From positions 806,001-870,000 of the forward strand of contig JAJJXM010000013.1 in NCBI GenBank assembly GCA_024516155.1: a DNA stretch of 64,000 nucleotides. The letters run 5' to 3'. Under the pieces are notes generated by a model. It had not been told where the DNA came from. It searched no databases and saw only the letters and a program-made list of their open reading frames with translations. Shown here one piece after another: positions 42,288-53,552 of the stretch (positions within the stretch are counted from its first letter, which is position 1; the number at the start of each line of letters is the position of its first letter). Source of the stretch: Pyronema omphalodes. Taxonomy: Eukaryota; Ascomycota; Pezizomycetes; Pezizales; Pyronemataceae. A program made the position numbers and the translations under genes.

Positions 42288-45170
42288 ATGAGCCTGGTAA
42301 ACCTAACCTTTAGCTCTCAGCGCTCTCGGACGCGTCAACCCTATTCCACACAGCTCCAATTGACGCGGCTCTTTGAAGCTATCGACAAGGATCTCGACGA
42401 CGGAGACGACACCGAACTCGATTACCAACAGAAATCAGCTAATCGGTTCAGTATGGCGAGAGTCCAGGAGTTACGCGGAGAAAGTGAGTTTCCTAGGGTT
42501 TTGATTAAGATGCTACACCAACCGCAAAGAATGCTAATGAGCAAGGAGAAAGGTCTTCCGGATCCTCTTGACGCAGGTGCGATGGACCTTATGGAGCTTG
42601 AAAAGCGATGTTGAAGAGCAAAGAGCCCAGAACTGATAGCTCACACCCATCACAGCCGACTACGATCCGATAGACCATCTCAACTCCCTCTTCGCTCATC
42701 CAGCTGCTCTTGCTTCCGTCACCCCCGTCGCAAGGTCCCTCGACACCCACCTCAATTCTCTCGATGCCGAAATCTCTGCCTTGGTTAGCACACAAGCTGC
42801 TACTAATACTGAGAGCTTGTCACGGATATCCGCTGCAAAGGCAGACTTGTCGGAGCTTTTCGATAATATTGATACAGTCCGGGCTAGGGCGATGCGAACA
42901 GAGGAAGCTATCACGGCGATGACGGCAGACATCAAGAAGCTAGATTCTACAAAGCGGAACTTGACATTATCGATGACTATGCTGAAGCGACTGCAGATGC
43001 TGAGTGGGTTACCTGAATATCCCGCAATTAGGCGACAGCTAATCAGCTATTTACAGCAACGGCGTTCGAACAATTAAAGGCAAATACAAAAATGCGGCAG
43101 TATAGGGAATGTGCGTCATTACTAGCGGCGGTGCTCGAGCTTATGGCGCATTTTAAGAGCTATCGGTCGATCGCGCAGATCGCTACACTATCACGAAACG
43201 TCGCGGATCTAAAGGCCGAGCTGTTGGAACAGGTTTGCGAGGACTTTGAAATGGCTTTTGTGAAAAATGAAGTGGCTTCTAAGAAAGGGATGTTATCCGA
43301 GGCCTGTGCGGTTATTGATGCATTGGGAGATATGGCGAAACAGAGGATTATTGGGTGGTATTGCAACGCAGAGTTGAGGGAATATCGACAAGTCTTTCGA
43401 GGGAACGATGAAGCCGGAAGCTTGGACAATATCTCCAGACGCTATGCATGGTTCAAACGAATGTTGAAGACCTACGACGAGGAGCACGCTGCTATCTTCC
43501 CTGCCAGCTGGAAAGTCAACGAAGTCCTAGCCAGTAGCTACTGTGAGGGAACAAAGGACGATTTTAAATCCATTCTCCAAAGGGCAATGCGCAGAGAAGG
43601 CGGCCAGAGCCTGGACGTAAATCTTCTCCTCTCTGCCTTACAAGAAACTCTCGACTTCGAACTCTACCTGGAACGACGTTTCTCTGGTGGTATCGAGAAC
43701 CGCAACTCGGGCTTCTTAACCAGCACCACTCATCTCGATACCAGAGCCTCCATGGACACCGTCTCTAGTAAAGACAACGCAACCACAACCTCGTTTGGCA
43801 AAACCATCTCAGAAGCTTTTGAACCTTACCTCAGCCTCTGGGTAGAAGCTCAAGAAAAGGCACTTGCCCTAATGATGCCAAAATACCGTGCCTCTCCTTT
43901 ACGACCACCAGATGCAGCAGACGAAGACTTTGTCCCAACCACAGCTGTCCATCCTAGTAGTATAGAACTTTTCCACTTCTATCGATTAACCCTTTCTCAA
44001 TGTGCCAAGTTAAGCACTGGGTCAAAGCTTTTAGATCTATCTAAAATATTCGCCAAGTACCTTGACACATACGCTGAATCTGTGTTGGGCGGTTTCCTAA
44101 ACCCACCCGGAGCCGGTGGAGCCGGCGGTGGAGCAGGTGCAGATGCCCTCAAAATCGAAGATATAGCCATTATCCTCAACACCGCAGACTATTGCTACAC
44201 AACCACCTCTCAGCTAGCGGATAAAATCAAATCCCGCCTCTCCGAGCCCTCTTTAATCGAATCCGTCGACCTAACCCCACAACGAGATTCCTTCCTCTCC
44301 GTCATAAACCGAGTCCTGTCATTACTCTCCACCAGAGTCACATCGGCCCTTGAACCTTCATGGCGCGAGATGCGGAACTCCCCCTGGTCACGCATGGAGA
44401 CCGTCGGTGACCAATCCGGCTACCTAACCCCTCTCCTGTCCGCGCTCCGCCAATCTGCCGGCGATATTCTAGACGTAATTGCAAAGTTTGAATGGCGGCG
44501 TGCATTTGCTTCGCGTCTTGTGGAAGTTATCACCACCAAATTTCTAGAAAACATAGTCTTATGCCGTCCCATCGGTTCAGTAGGGGCAGAACAGATGCTT
44601 CTCGACTCTTACGTGTTAAAGAAGGCCTTGGAAGAGCTACCTACTCTTCGTCCTCCAGCACATGCCCACGCGGATGACCCCCCTCCGCAGATTCCTCAGA
44701 GCTACTTAAAACACGTAGCTCGCTCCTTCGCCAAACTTGACAGCCTTCTCAAAACTTTACAAGTGTCAATCAACCCAGCCGAAGGGATAGTACAAGCTTA
44801 TTTAATACATATCGGGGATTCGAATTTAGGGAACTTCAAAAAGATTTTGGATTTGAAGGGGGTTAGGAAGAGTGAGCAACAGGGACTGGGGGAGTTATTT
44901 AAGGTTCATGTACCAGCTCATGATGGATTGGTGGAGAGTTCACCGGTTATGAATCAAGTGGTAATAGGAGGATTGCCGACAGACAAGACACAGGGTCCTA
45001 GTATCAGTGCTGGGCTATCCGCGGGAGGGTTCGGGGATCTTAGTGCGGTATTAGCGGCGGCACGAGATGGCGTGGATACCTTGCGTCAAGAGGGAGAGCA
45101 GGGAGGCTTGGGGAAGTTTTTCAGGAGGGATGCTCAAGGAAAATTAAGGTTTGGACAGGAAGAGCGATAG
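42288..45170 (+). CDS. COG4: conserved oligomeric Golgi complex subunit 4
   Basis: Three exons: 42288-42483, 42656-43003 and 43057-45170 (885 residues). Introns are 172 bp (GTGAGT...CACAG) and 53 bp (GTGGGT...TTACAG), and both restore the frame. The spliced junction reads RLQMLTTAFEQLKANTKMRQ, and with RECASLLAAVLELMAHFKSY it matches the COG4 family. The N-terminus has the coiled-coil heptads of COG subunits (SRISAAKADLSELFDNIDTV). The middle and C-terminus are the expected helical bundles (FKSILQRAMRREGGQSLD, ELFHFYRLTLSQC). COG4 is in lobe A of the tethering complex for retrograde traffic within the Golgi and binds SNAREs. Length fits fungal orthologues. The exact start (MSLVNLTF) is the first ATG in the frame but is not proven. 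Confidence 0.92.
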
Positions 45171-46585
45171 ATGTAATGCAAAATGGGACATGGATATTGA
45201 CTGCGATGTGATGTTTTGTTTCATTCAACTAGGGAGTTGGTGGAAGCTCAGTTTAAGTTAAAAGATCGGTAATGATGGGAGTATCTGAAATGTATTTTTA
45301 AATTTAGCTTATTCTAAAATGGCGTTTGAAGTTTCTATAAATACCTGCGTCCTTACAGTGTGAGTGTTAAATACGAAACCTCAGCATCAGCAACTATTCT
45401 ATTAGAAGTAAATTCTATTGGAATGAAATGGGGTCACCAGCGTCATATCCTGTTTGCTACATCCTGCAGTTCAGGCTTTATTTCAATTAATATAATCCTC
45501 CTCCCTTCCTTCTCCTTCTCATCTGTTGCCGCCATCCTGATCTCTTGTAACTTGAATCCATGATACGCCATTCTTCCGTCCTCATCGTTTAGTAATCTTT
45601 TTTAAGCCTGTCACGTATTATATTTTCCGGTGTATCTCTGCGCAGGTTATATCTTATTCCCGCATGGTTGCGCGTTGAAGATGCATCCAGTGGGCAGTGC
45701 GGGATTCCAAGATGTTATGTTCAGCCATGTTTGGAGTTTGGTGTGTAATTCCCAGGTGTCTTCTCGAAAAAATGCAGTTATCGATGGATTTCTTATTTGC
45801 CGGTTTGAAAAAACAATGAAATGATGAGATAGTGGTTGTACTCATAATTCGATTTCGGTGGGACATTAATAATGATATATCTACAGTAAGGTCGACATGT
45901 AGTCCCTTTTTCAGTAGCTGCCAACAACGCTCTTTCAGAGTATGACCGAAGTTTTGAGCACGGTTTTATCCCCTGGATAAATTCATATAACAAGCGGGTT
46001 TTATTACTGAAACATCAGATAATACAATGAAAAGATTAAGATAGAAAAATTAATGTCACCACATCAAGTTATAGCCTATGGATCATCAGTCAAAATTGAA
46101 GTGCACCGATTAAGAGTAATTCTTTGGGGAACCTAAATAACGAAAGAATTTTCCATTCCTCTGGTGTTTCTTGAGAGAAATTTACTATCTGCAAATTGGG
46201 AACGAACACATAAGCTACCAGATACTTCGTTTATAGAAAATTCCCTTCCATACCTACATATATCTTGTATAGTACCAGCTTAGACAACCTCGCCTTTACG
46301 TCACGGTAATAAGTGGGACCGGTAGCACACGGTAAGATAAATGTTGCGCATATGAATTGAATGGAATGCTCGTTCTATGTCTCATGAAGTTGTAGAGGCA
46401 TTCTCTGAGTCTACCTAGAAATACATAAACCACCCCTCCTATCCCCCATTAATATTACCTCTATTCATCAGCTCAAGTTCGTCTATTACCAAGTTACACA
46501 GCCCACCTTCTCAGTCATCTATACTTTCTACTCTTAACTATTGGCAGCAGGATATCTCCTAATCGGAATACCGAAACCTTGCACC
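45171..46585. other. 1.4-kb stretch without a gene
   Basis: COG4 3' flank, then AT-rich sequence with only short frames. Nothing was recognised. Confidence 0.55.
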
Positions 46586-46978
46586 ATGGATCGTATCCCC
46601 CGATGGGTAGATCGCCAACGCGCAGAGAAAAGGCTGCGCGACGAATATGCTGGGGGCAGAAATTTTGATATAGCCAGGCATTCGGGAAACTACAATCTAG
46701 AAGAGAGTTGGAAGACATCGCGGGATGAAACAGAAGACGATCCAAATCTTGCATACCATCAGCACCTATATGCTGACAGTAGAAGGGAGGCGGTACAGGA
46801 GAGGGAGAGGGTAGATATGAGGCTGTCATTAAAGTACGCGGATCAGACGAGAGAGGATTTGCGGAATATGACTAGAGAACAAGAGAAGAAGGATAATAGG
46901 GCAATATGGGACAGGGTTCTGTGGTGGAGGGAGGAGAAAGATAGAAGGGGCGAAAAGAACAGGAGGGAGAAGAAGTAG
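46586..46978 (+). CDS. small charged protein, unknown
   Basis: The product is 130 residues from ATG 46586 (MDRIPRWVDRQRAEKRLRDEY). It is very rich in Arg, Glu, Asp and Lys and predicted mostly helical, with a long charged helix to the end (NRREKK). It has no signal peptide, cysteine pattern or known domain. The start was chosen at the first ATG with an A/C-rich leader; the frame extends 15 codons further upstream without ATG. The opposite strand is also open over much of it, so coding is probable but not proven. It is the first of a series of short genes in this part of the window. Confidence 0.5.
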   Translation: MDRIPRWVDRQRAEKRLRDEYAGGRNFDIARHSGNYNLEESWKTSRDETEDDPNLAYHQHLYADSRREAVQERERVDMRLSLKYADQTREDLRNMTREQEKKDNRAIWDRVLWWREEKDRRGEKNRREKK

Positions 46979-48246
46979 AGGACGGGGGAGCAGGACATGA
47001 GGGGCAGATAACCATGCTTTATTAATGCCATCAAGTTCTTGATAGCGAACATTACGAAAGAAGCGTGAAATGTTGGGATACCTTGATTTTTTGGAATGAC
47101 TGTCCGATAGGCAGCCGAATGTAACATTAATCTACTACTTTATACCACACTGACCATTAAACATCTCTATTTTCCGTTTTTGCAAGTGAGTCCATCATTT
47201 CAGAACCCAAAAGAAACCCTGTCGATTACTGTTATTACGTAGATCGCAGCCAACCACATCACAACCCTCGTATTTTCTCTTGGGTTGCAGACCAGCAACG
47301 GCACAATAATAAATAATCTTCAGCACCACATTTTACGCTATCTCAATCAATTAGGGAAAGATGGAACGGTTTGCCGGATGATGCGAATGCGCGGCCTTCT
47401 TACCATAATTATAGATATGGGGAGAGTCGGAGGGAGACGAGGAGGTATAAAAAAAGGGCGGATAGGTCACACTAAATTCAAACCGCCTTGAGTGATCGTT
47501 TATGATACAACGTTTTTTTCACGCCGTCAGATTCATCCGATGCCCTTTTCCAACACATTTTCCAGTACAAAGCCCGGTTAAAGTATGTAAATTTTTCAAA
47601 GGTAGCGGTTTGCAAGGCCCATTCAAGTGCAAGCCCTGATTCAACTGTCAGCCTGCCCGAGTGTCACAAATCCAAAACGTAACTCTATCTTCCGGTACTG
47701 TCGGCCTGCCATAACGCAGAGCGTCCTAAAAGACTATAGCGACGCTTTTGCTGTTGCGTTTCATAGCTAAACTCAGTGCCATCCAATCGATTTGAAAGTT
47801 CTTGCTCCCGAATGACAGAGGAAATGGGGTCAAGGGTGCCCTTAATCAGAACGAAAGAATCCAACAAGATATTTGGTTACAATGTGCTGTAAAACGTAAT
47901 GGAGACGTTTTTGCTATAGCATTGCCCTAGCCTTACGGGACGTTCTCCAATATGTGCCGGATTCCTCATAAGCATAAATGTACGGCTGTCATTAAAGCCT
48001 CTATATAATCTCGATACCTTACAAGATGAATCTCGAGAGATCCTTACTTTTTTTTTCGAAATAAGTCTTGTCAGTTCTCGGGGCGCTTTCTCAAGACGGA
48101 CGCTCGAGCGTCTCGTGTCATGCTTATTACTAAACGTCGACATCATTACATATCACTCAAATATAGGTTTGAATTTTAATCTTCTTTCATAGAATATTAA
48201 GGAACGACGCCTGAATGAGTCCCATGACCATAGCACCTCAATGTAG
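46979..48246. other. 1.3-kb stretch without a gene
   Basis: AT-rich with unremarkable short frames on both strands. No repeat or RNA gene was recognised. Confidence 0.5.
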
Positions 48247-48254
48247 TATAAATA
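48247..48254 (+). promoter_or_regulatory. TATA box of the 48381 gene
   Basis: TATAAATA lies 134 bases before the ATG and is followed by a CT/CA-rich leader (CTCTTGCTCTTGTACTTGTC). Confidence 0.6.
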
Positions 48255-48380
48255 TCATCTCTTGCTCTTGTACTTGTCTTCTACCTCATCGTCCATAGCA
48301 CAATCTACTTACACAGCTTTGCTATCGCCACTCTCGGTTTAATATCTTCTCACCATTCTCATCTATTACATCGACTAAAT

Positions 48381-48611
48381 ATGTCGGGGGCTCGCAACGC
48401 ATATCTCTTTCATAGGGCGCTCACAGACTCATGGGATAGGGAGTACGACCAATATGTGACGCGGAATGGAGGCTCGTCCGGCCAGAGCCGTAATGGAAGC
48501 GGTGTTCAACGAGCAGCAACTACCCCAAAAGCACAAGATGTCTCCAAAAATAAGCCATCCGGTAGTAAATGCTGTTTTTTGAAGAAATTATTCAAGGATG
48601 GCCAGAAATAA
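48381..48611 (+). CDS. small protein, unknown (76 aa)
   Basis: Starts MSGARNAYLFHRALTDSWDR. It has an N-terminal amphipathic stretch, a Gly/Ser/Asn linker and a basic end with adjacent cysteines (SKCCFLKKLFKDG). The CC before a basic-hydrophobic tail could be a membrane-anchoring palmitoylation site, which is inference. No signal peptide or known domain. The clear TATA box and pyrimidine-rich leader support expression. Confidence 0.58.
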   Translation: MSGARNAYLFHRALTDSWDREYDQYVTRNGGSSGQSRNGSGVQRAATTPKAQDVSKNKPSGSKCCFLKKLFKDGQK

Positions 48612-49226
48612 TTATGATATTGGCCCGCGGACCGAGTTTTACTAATTAGGAATTATCTGGTAGAAACACATGTCATTTGATTTGTCTGTACCGTATTGCA
48701 TATTTAAATAGTACCATTATTCTGAATTTCATAGATCATATCCTGCCAAAACATTTCGTTTCCTAGTCTGTTATCTCCTGTGATTAGCCAAAAACGAAGA
48801 TATTTTGCCAAATGAGACGTAATAAGACTGCGGCATACGATGAATGCATGACTAAGCGGGTACTGACCTCTCCTTTCTCGGATTGTACGCAGATTAGCTA
48901 GGTTCAATGAACCTTTTATTTGGATATACATGCATATGATTTGTTTTTGAGGCAGCATGATCTTGCATGGCTGGATCTTGATTTTCCATGATACACCTGA
49001 GCTGTGTACTCATGTCTGAAGTACCAGCAATAACGCAAGACTTCATGGTAAGTCATAACACCCTGAATCCGTCAACGCCCAGTACAGCATATGTAGTTCT
49101 CGATGAGATGATTCCATAAATTCAAATATTGTTCATCCCCGAGCCACTCCGAGATTCTCGGCAACTCCTTTTCATTGAATTGAAACATCCCGGCCAGAAA
49201 TCACCGGGTTCCGTTCTGCAAGCGCC
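48612..49226. other. spacer without a gene
   Basis: AT-rich; no frame or repeat of note. Its end holds the promoter of the next small gene. Confidence 0.5.
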
Positions 49227-49234
49227 TATAAATA
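49227..49234 (+). promoter_or_regulatory. TATA box of the 49366 gene
   Basis: TATAAATA lies 139 bases before the ATG and is followed by a pyrimidine-rich stretch CACTCTTTCCCCC. Confidence 0.62.
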
Positions 49235-49365
49235 CACTCTTTCCCCCAAATATCCGTATATCAATCGACTTTTACTGTGTACTTGCATCCAAGACAGCAT
49301 TCAGATCATCCGCGCGCAATCATCAATAGTTTCGTTGAAAATCTGTCAACCCCTTCAGTCGAAAA

Positions 49366-49611
49366 ATGTCCTGGCCCGGTCTACCTCCCATAATATATGG
49401 TCAGTTTGCGGGGACACCTTTTGATGCACAGGGAGCTGTTCCAAATACGTTCCCAAACTACGACCGCAATACAGGTCTTCCGATTCATAGCGCGGTACAA
49501 CATACTCCTACAGCGGGGTGGGTTCTGCCACAAAACGTGCAGGACCCAAGAGCTACATCGCAGTATCTTTATCACTTGTCGCTTCTGCAAATAAATGCTC
49601 CAAGACAGTAG
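49366..49611 (+). CDS. small Pro/Gln/Tyr-rich protein (81 aa)
   Basis: Starts MSWPGLPPIIYGQF and ends QYLYHLSLLQINAPRQ. The product is uncharged and rich in Pro, Gln, Asn and Tyr. It has no cysteine, signal peptide or known domain. The C-terminal VQDPRATSQYLYHLSLLQI aligns with the end of the product of the next gene, ISDPRVVQSYHNALWQI. Both start MS-x-PG. I infer they are distant paralogues. The gene is a single exon behind a good TATA box. Confidence 0.6.
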   Translation: MSWPGLPPIIYGQFAGTPFDAQGAVPNTFPNYDRNTGLPIHSAVQHTPTAGWVLPQNVQDPRATSQYLYHLSLLQINAPRQ

Positions 49612-50434
49612 TGATATTAATAAATTACAGACTTGGCATCAGCTAGCGTTCAGCAGATAATTGCGGTAGTGCTAGCTAAATATCTTGGATTTGTTGCAGT
49701 CCGGTGGAATTTTGTCGTGCTTGATATTTCATGTATGCTTCAAAAGAAATGTATCGTAAATCTTATGCGCAGATATAGATGTAGAAGAAACAAAACTTCG
49801 AACTTAATCACCTTTCAGCTAAATATTATTCCCAATCCCCGAGGATCTTTTTCATAAGTCTCTGAAAAGCCGACGTTCAATGTATCACGTGAGGACTCGG
49901 TGTCAGCTAGACATGTATATATGGCTACCAACCGCAGCGCTAGCGCACCACAGCTCTGTTTCCGCGTTGTGAATATCCGATCATTGCATCAAAAAACATA
50001 AGGAACTGATTATTTACTAATACTACTATTAAATGTATTGAGGAATAACAGCAGCTAGCAGAGTTTTGTTGATGCCGGCGATAATGTAAAAACTGGGAAT
50101 CACAGCGCACCCCTCCAATCAGCATAACTCTAGGCTGGCCGTCACTTATATCTCGAGATGTGTTCAGAGCTCCAAGCACATATTTAATCACTTGGTTTTG
50201 ATGCAGAATTTTGAGTTTATTATTGTCAAATTGCCCTGGTAGTGTAACTTTAGTTTCTGCATTAGTTTCTGGGGCAACAGAACAGAAGATAGAAGACAAT
50301 TTTTATTATAAATATCCGGGGTATGTGAGTGACATTGTAATGTACATGTGTAGGATTCTCTTTTCCATCAAATAGAATACTGAAGGACGCCTTATCTATA
50401 TCCCTGGAATTCAATTCTGTGACCTCTCAGCAAG
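49612..50434. other. spacer without a supported gene
   Basis: A 119-codon minus-strand frame (49940-50299) exists but has no ATG near its 5' end; see the rejected items. Otherwise AT-rich. Confidence 0.45.
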
Positions 50435-50440
50435 TATAAA
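50435..50440 (+). promoter_or_regulatory. TATA box of the microexon gene
   Basis: TATAAA lies 109 bases before the ATG and is followed by a CT/CA-rich leader. Confidence 0.62.
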
Positions 50441-50543
50441 ACTCACATTCGCCTCTAAGCATCATCTATATCGGCACTTCTCTCCTCCTGCAGCTCAGAC
50501 CTAGAACACCGCTCACAAACCGATACCAGAAAACAGCATCGAA

Positions 50544-51243
50544 ATGTCTGGACCAGGGCAGAATATACCTGTGTGGGGATGGGATCAAGAGTATGCCATC
50601 TATCAGTACAACCTGGCTCTACAGCAAGGCGGTCCATTACCCCCAAATCCACCTCCTATCAGGCCAATCCAATATTCTGATCCGGTAACATGCCCTTCTT
50701 GTGACCGCAAAATAAATATTCTGATTGTTGACTAACACCGTCTAGCCGGCCCCACGACCGGTGATTCAATATGTCAACCAGGTAATAGGACACCCTACTT
50801 TTGGTCGACCGCATGACAAGTATTCTGATTGTTGACTGACATCGTCTAGCCGGCTCCACGACCGGTGATCCAATATGTCAATCAGGTAACAGGCCTTGAT
50901 TGTGACCGTTAGATGGGTATTCTGATTGTTAACCTGAACATGTATAGGCCGCTCCGCCGGCTATGATACAATATTCCAATCAGGTAACAGCCCCTGATTA
51001 TGACAGCGAAGAAAGTATCCCGATCATTGACTGGTAATGTGCAGCCTGTTCAGCCGGCGGTCATCCAATATTCCAACCAGGTAACAGCTCCAGATTATGA
51101 TCGTAAAACAAGCTTCTTAACTGTTGACTGACATCGTGCAGCAAGTCCCACCACCAGTACATATATCGGATCCGAGAGTTGTACAGAGCTACCACAACGC
51201 GTTGTGGCAAATTATGGGTCAACCCCGACCACCTCCTCGCTAG
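50544..51243 (+). CDS. small Pro/Gln-rich protein built from tandem 36-nt microexons
   Basis: Proposed exons are 50544-50684, 50746-50781, 50850-50885, 50948-50983, 51045-51080 and 51142-51243 (128 residues), all in phase 0. Exons 2-5 are each exactly 36 nt and encode PAPRPVIQYVNQ, PAPRPVIQYVNQ, AAPPAMIQYSNQ and PVQPAVIQYSNQ. The last 12 codons of exon 1 encode the related PPPIRPIQYSDP. Each intron starts GTAACA (one GTAATA), has TTGACTGAC-like branch sequences and ends CTAG, ATAG or GCAG. Without splicing, the first frame stops 16 codons after the first donor. Exon 1 starts MSGPGQNIPVWGW; the last exon ends with ISDPRVVQSYHNALWQI and PRPPPR, related to the upstream gene. Skipping any microexon would keep the frame. 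The function is unknown. The protein has no signal peptide or cysteine. Confidence 0.8.
50685..51141 (+). repeat. tandem exon-intron units of about 96-104 bp
   Basis: Units consist of an intron of 60-68 bp plus a 36-nt exon. Introns share not only splice signals but interior sequence: TATTCTGATTGTTGACT in introns 1 and 2, a weaker match in 3, and GATTATGA with TTGACTG in 4 and 5. The exon ends AATATGTCAACCAG, AATATTCCAATCAG and so on are nearly identical. The pattern indicates repeated duplication of one exon together with its intron. Confidence 0.8.
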
Positions 51244-51596
51244 TGGAGATGGTATATAGATCCTACTGTTGGATATGTTGTCGATAATTATTCGGCATCG
51301 TTGTAGGGTTCAGTCCGAATCCTGGGAATTGCCGTTAGTTCTAAATGTATTCTTGTATTCATGCACTGTAACGAAAGATGTTTTAATGTATTTACTCACA
51401 TTTATGTCAAATCCATAATGTTTTCAACCCATGTGACAAGTCAACGGTCGTTCCCAACGAGTGATTTTGAGTTATGCAGAAGAAGTCAAATGCATACCCT
51501 GTCCATCCATTTTTCTCGGTCCCAGCCGTAGGAATCTAAAAGGAGAACACAAGAGGAACGATGATTGTGCTCGAGGTTATCATCGTAATCATGTCT
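51244..51596. other. short spacer
   Basis: 3' flank of the microexon gene and of the minus-strand locus downstream. No gene seen. Confidence 0.5.
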
Positions 51597-53552
51597 TCAC
51601 GCTATCCGCTCTGATTGCGTCAGCAGTCCGCGGCATAAGACACAAGCATCAGAGAATGTTGCCATGGTTACTGCTCGGTGAATACTGATAAACCGGTTGG
51701 CGAAGTCTGGTGGCGGAATATGTGACAGAATACGGAGGTCCTCAGCCATCGTGCAGAAAATGCATAAGTACTGGCTATTCATATCCCCCAGATATCTAGA
51801 GTGTGGATTACCACCCCAGAAGTCATAGCTGACAATCAAAGACAGCAATACTCCAAGAAATGGAGAAACTAAACACATTCCAATGTGCTTGGAAAATCGC
51901 GACAGACCTGTGCGAAAAACAAAGAAGACAAAAATTATAGAGCTTCCAAGTTCCCACAGCATTTATTGGATTGCATCTACTAGGAATACCGCACCCAAAA
52001 AAATGGAGAGGATCGGTATTCTCTGTATGATCAACATGAACTGTGTTAGGTGTTCGGATGTCCAGCTGGTAAAGCCCAAGTGTGCTAACTCCGAGAGTGA
52101 AGAAGGACGACGAAAGACGATGAATGTGGAGATCATTATTTGCTCAGTAGCATGGTTGACATAAATGCCATGGATCTCGGATTATAGTGTTCTGATTCGC
52201 GACGACAAAGGCAAGGTTAGGCACAAGGTGCTGCGGTAATCCAGTCACTTCCATGTGTTGTCTGGATGGGCCATATGCTACCATTGTGTGCTGATAACAC
52301 CCTCGGCCGGTTGCAATGTTGCATAAAACGAGAACGAACAGGAAAAGGGCCAAATGGCATATTCTTGATCCCGCTCCCCTATGGATGCCATTCTCATGTC
52401 TATGACTGGGTGTGGTACTATTGAATATATCCAATAAACTACCGAAAATAGGTTAGGTGTCATCTCAAATGATCTGAGAATGGATATCTGTGCTCACCAA
52501 TCACCTCATAGACGCTTGCCTCCGACCTCTATCTTTGAGGACATAATAGGAATCTGGCAATCAAGTAATCTGTATGATATGACAGGGTTCATCAGAGTCG
52601 CTCGGCCCAGTCGCCAGCACCGGAAGTGATTATAGAGTTGCATGCATGCAGTTTTGGTGATGAGATAGAGCGGTAGAGAGGGAGGTAGGGAGACCAATAT
52701 TCAGATCATTGAATGGAGGAACTATAACGGTCAGCACAATTCAACAATGTAAAGTTTGTCAAGAGCCAAGGAATGAAGCACGCTCACAAGAAATAGGAAG
52801 ACAAAAAGGAAATGTTAAAGACCCTAATGACTAGCGTCAGGTTGGCATGAGGGGTCCATCAGTGTTTAAGTTAAGCGTAGCAATGGAGAGGAAGGAGTTG
52901 AAGACTGAGGCCGAAGAAGATTGGGCGCATAAAAAAGGAATAGTCTTCTCCATGCCAAAAAGAATGTTTCTTGATATATTAAAAGAATATTTGGGTGCTG
53001 TTGTTGCTTGGTGTCACTTTGTTGGTCCAGAGTGAAAATGTAAAGATTGACTGATCCTGGTGTAAGAGTTCAACGAGAAGACTGATATGGTCGCGCAAAG
53101 ACACCGGCGAAGCATCTTTATCCTGAACCATGAAGAGCAGAAAGAAGCCGAATATCAGAGTCATCCAGCTCTCCTTCGAAAAGATGTACCGTGGTAATGT
53201 TTCCTGGTCTCAGTTAGAATACAGTTGTATGAGCGGCCATATAATGGCTTAGTAATAATCGGGTGGTAATACTTACAGGAGAAGCGCCAGTATTACCAGA
53301 GCAAACTCAAAAGCATATCAAAGAAAAGGAGAAAGGGGTAAGTTGTTTCAACCAGGTTTCAGTTGAGCCCGAGTTTTCAAGAGGAGAGTGTCGCGATGAA
53401 CCAAAGGGTCAGTCTAGGATTCTTCAAGCAAAGAGAAAAAAATGATTGTCAGTGCTGTCATTATATGACTCTGGAGATGACGTCCATGGTGTAAATGAGA
53501 GAAGAGTAGTTGGATGAGGAGATTAAGGAAGGTAAGACTAGTGGCTTTTATA
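51597..53552 (-). pseudogene. unresolved multi-exon or decayed membrane-protein locus
   Basis: The minus strand has a TATAAAA (53552-53546), a pyrimidine-rich leader and an ATG at about 53487, followed by a series of short hydrophobic frames separated by intron-like signals. Examples are FALVILALL ending at GTAAGT, MTLIFGFFLLFMVQ and ICHLALFLFVLVLCNIA. Near the end, RIPILSIFLGAVFLVDAIQ runs, in the same frame after one TAA, into SSIIFVFFVFRTGLSRF and LGVLLSLIVSYDFWGGN. This looks like a polytopic membrane protein, but I could not build one continuous model: a stop after the first exon and the in-frame TAA near 51962 remain. It is either a complex intron-rich gene or a pseudogene. No family was recognised. 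Confidence 0.35.

Noticed and set aside
49940..50299. 119-codon minus-strand frame
   Set aside because: It has no ATG near its 5' end, no splice model that joins it to a start, and no recognisable domain.
50685..51141. Regular spacing of similar units, considered as a CRISPR-like array
   Set aside because: Units have GT...AG splice borders, intact 12-codon frames and a eukaryotic context; tandem exon duplication explains them.
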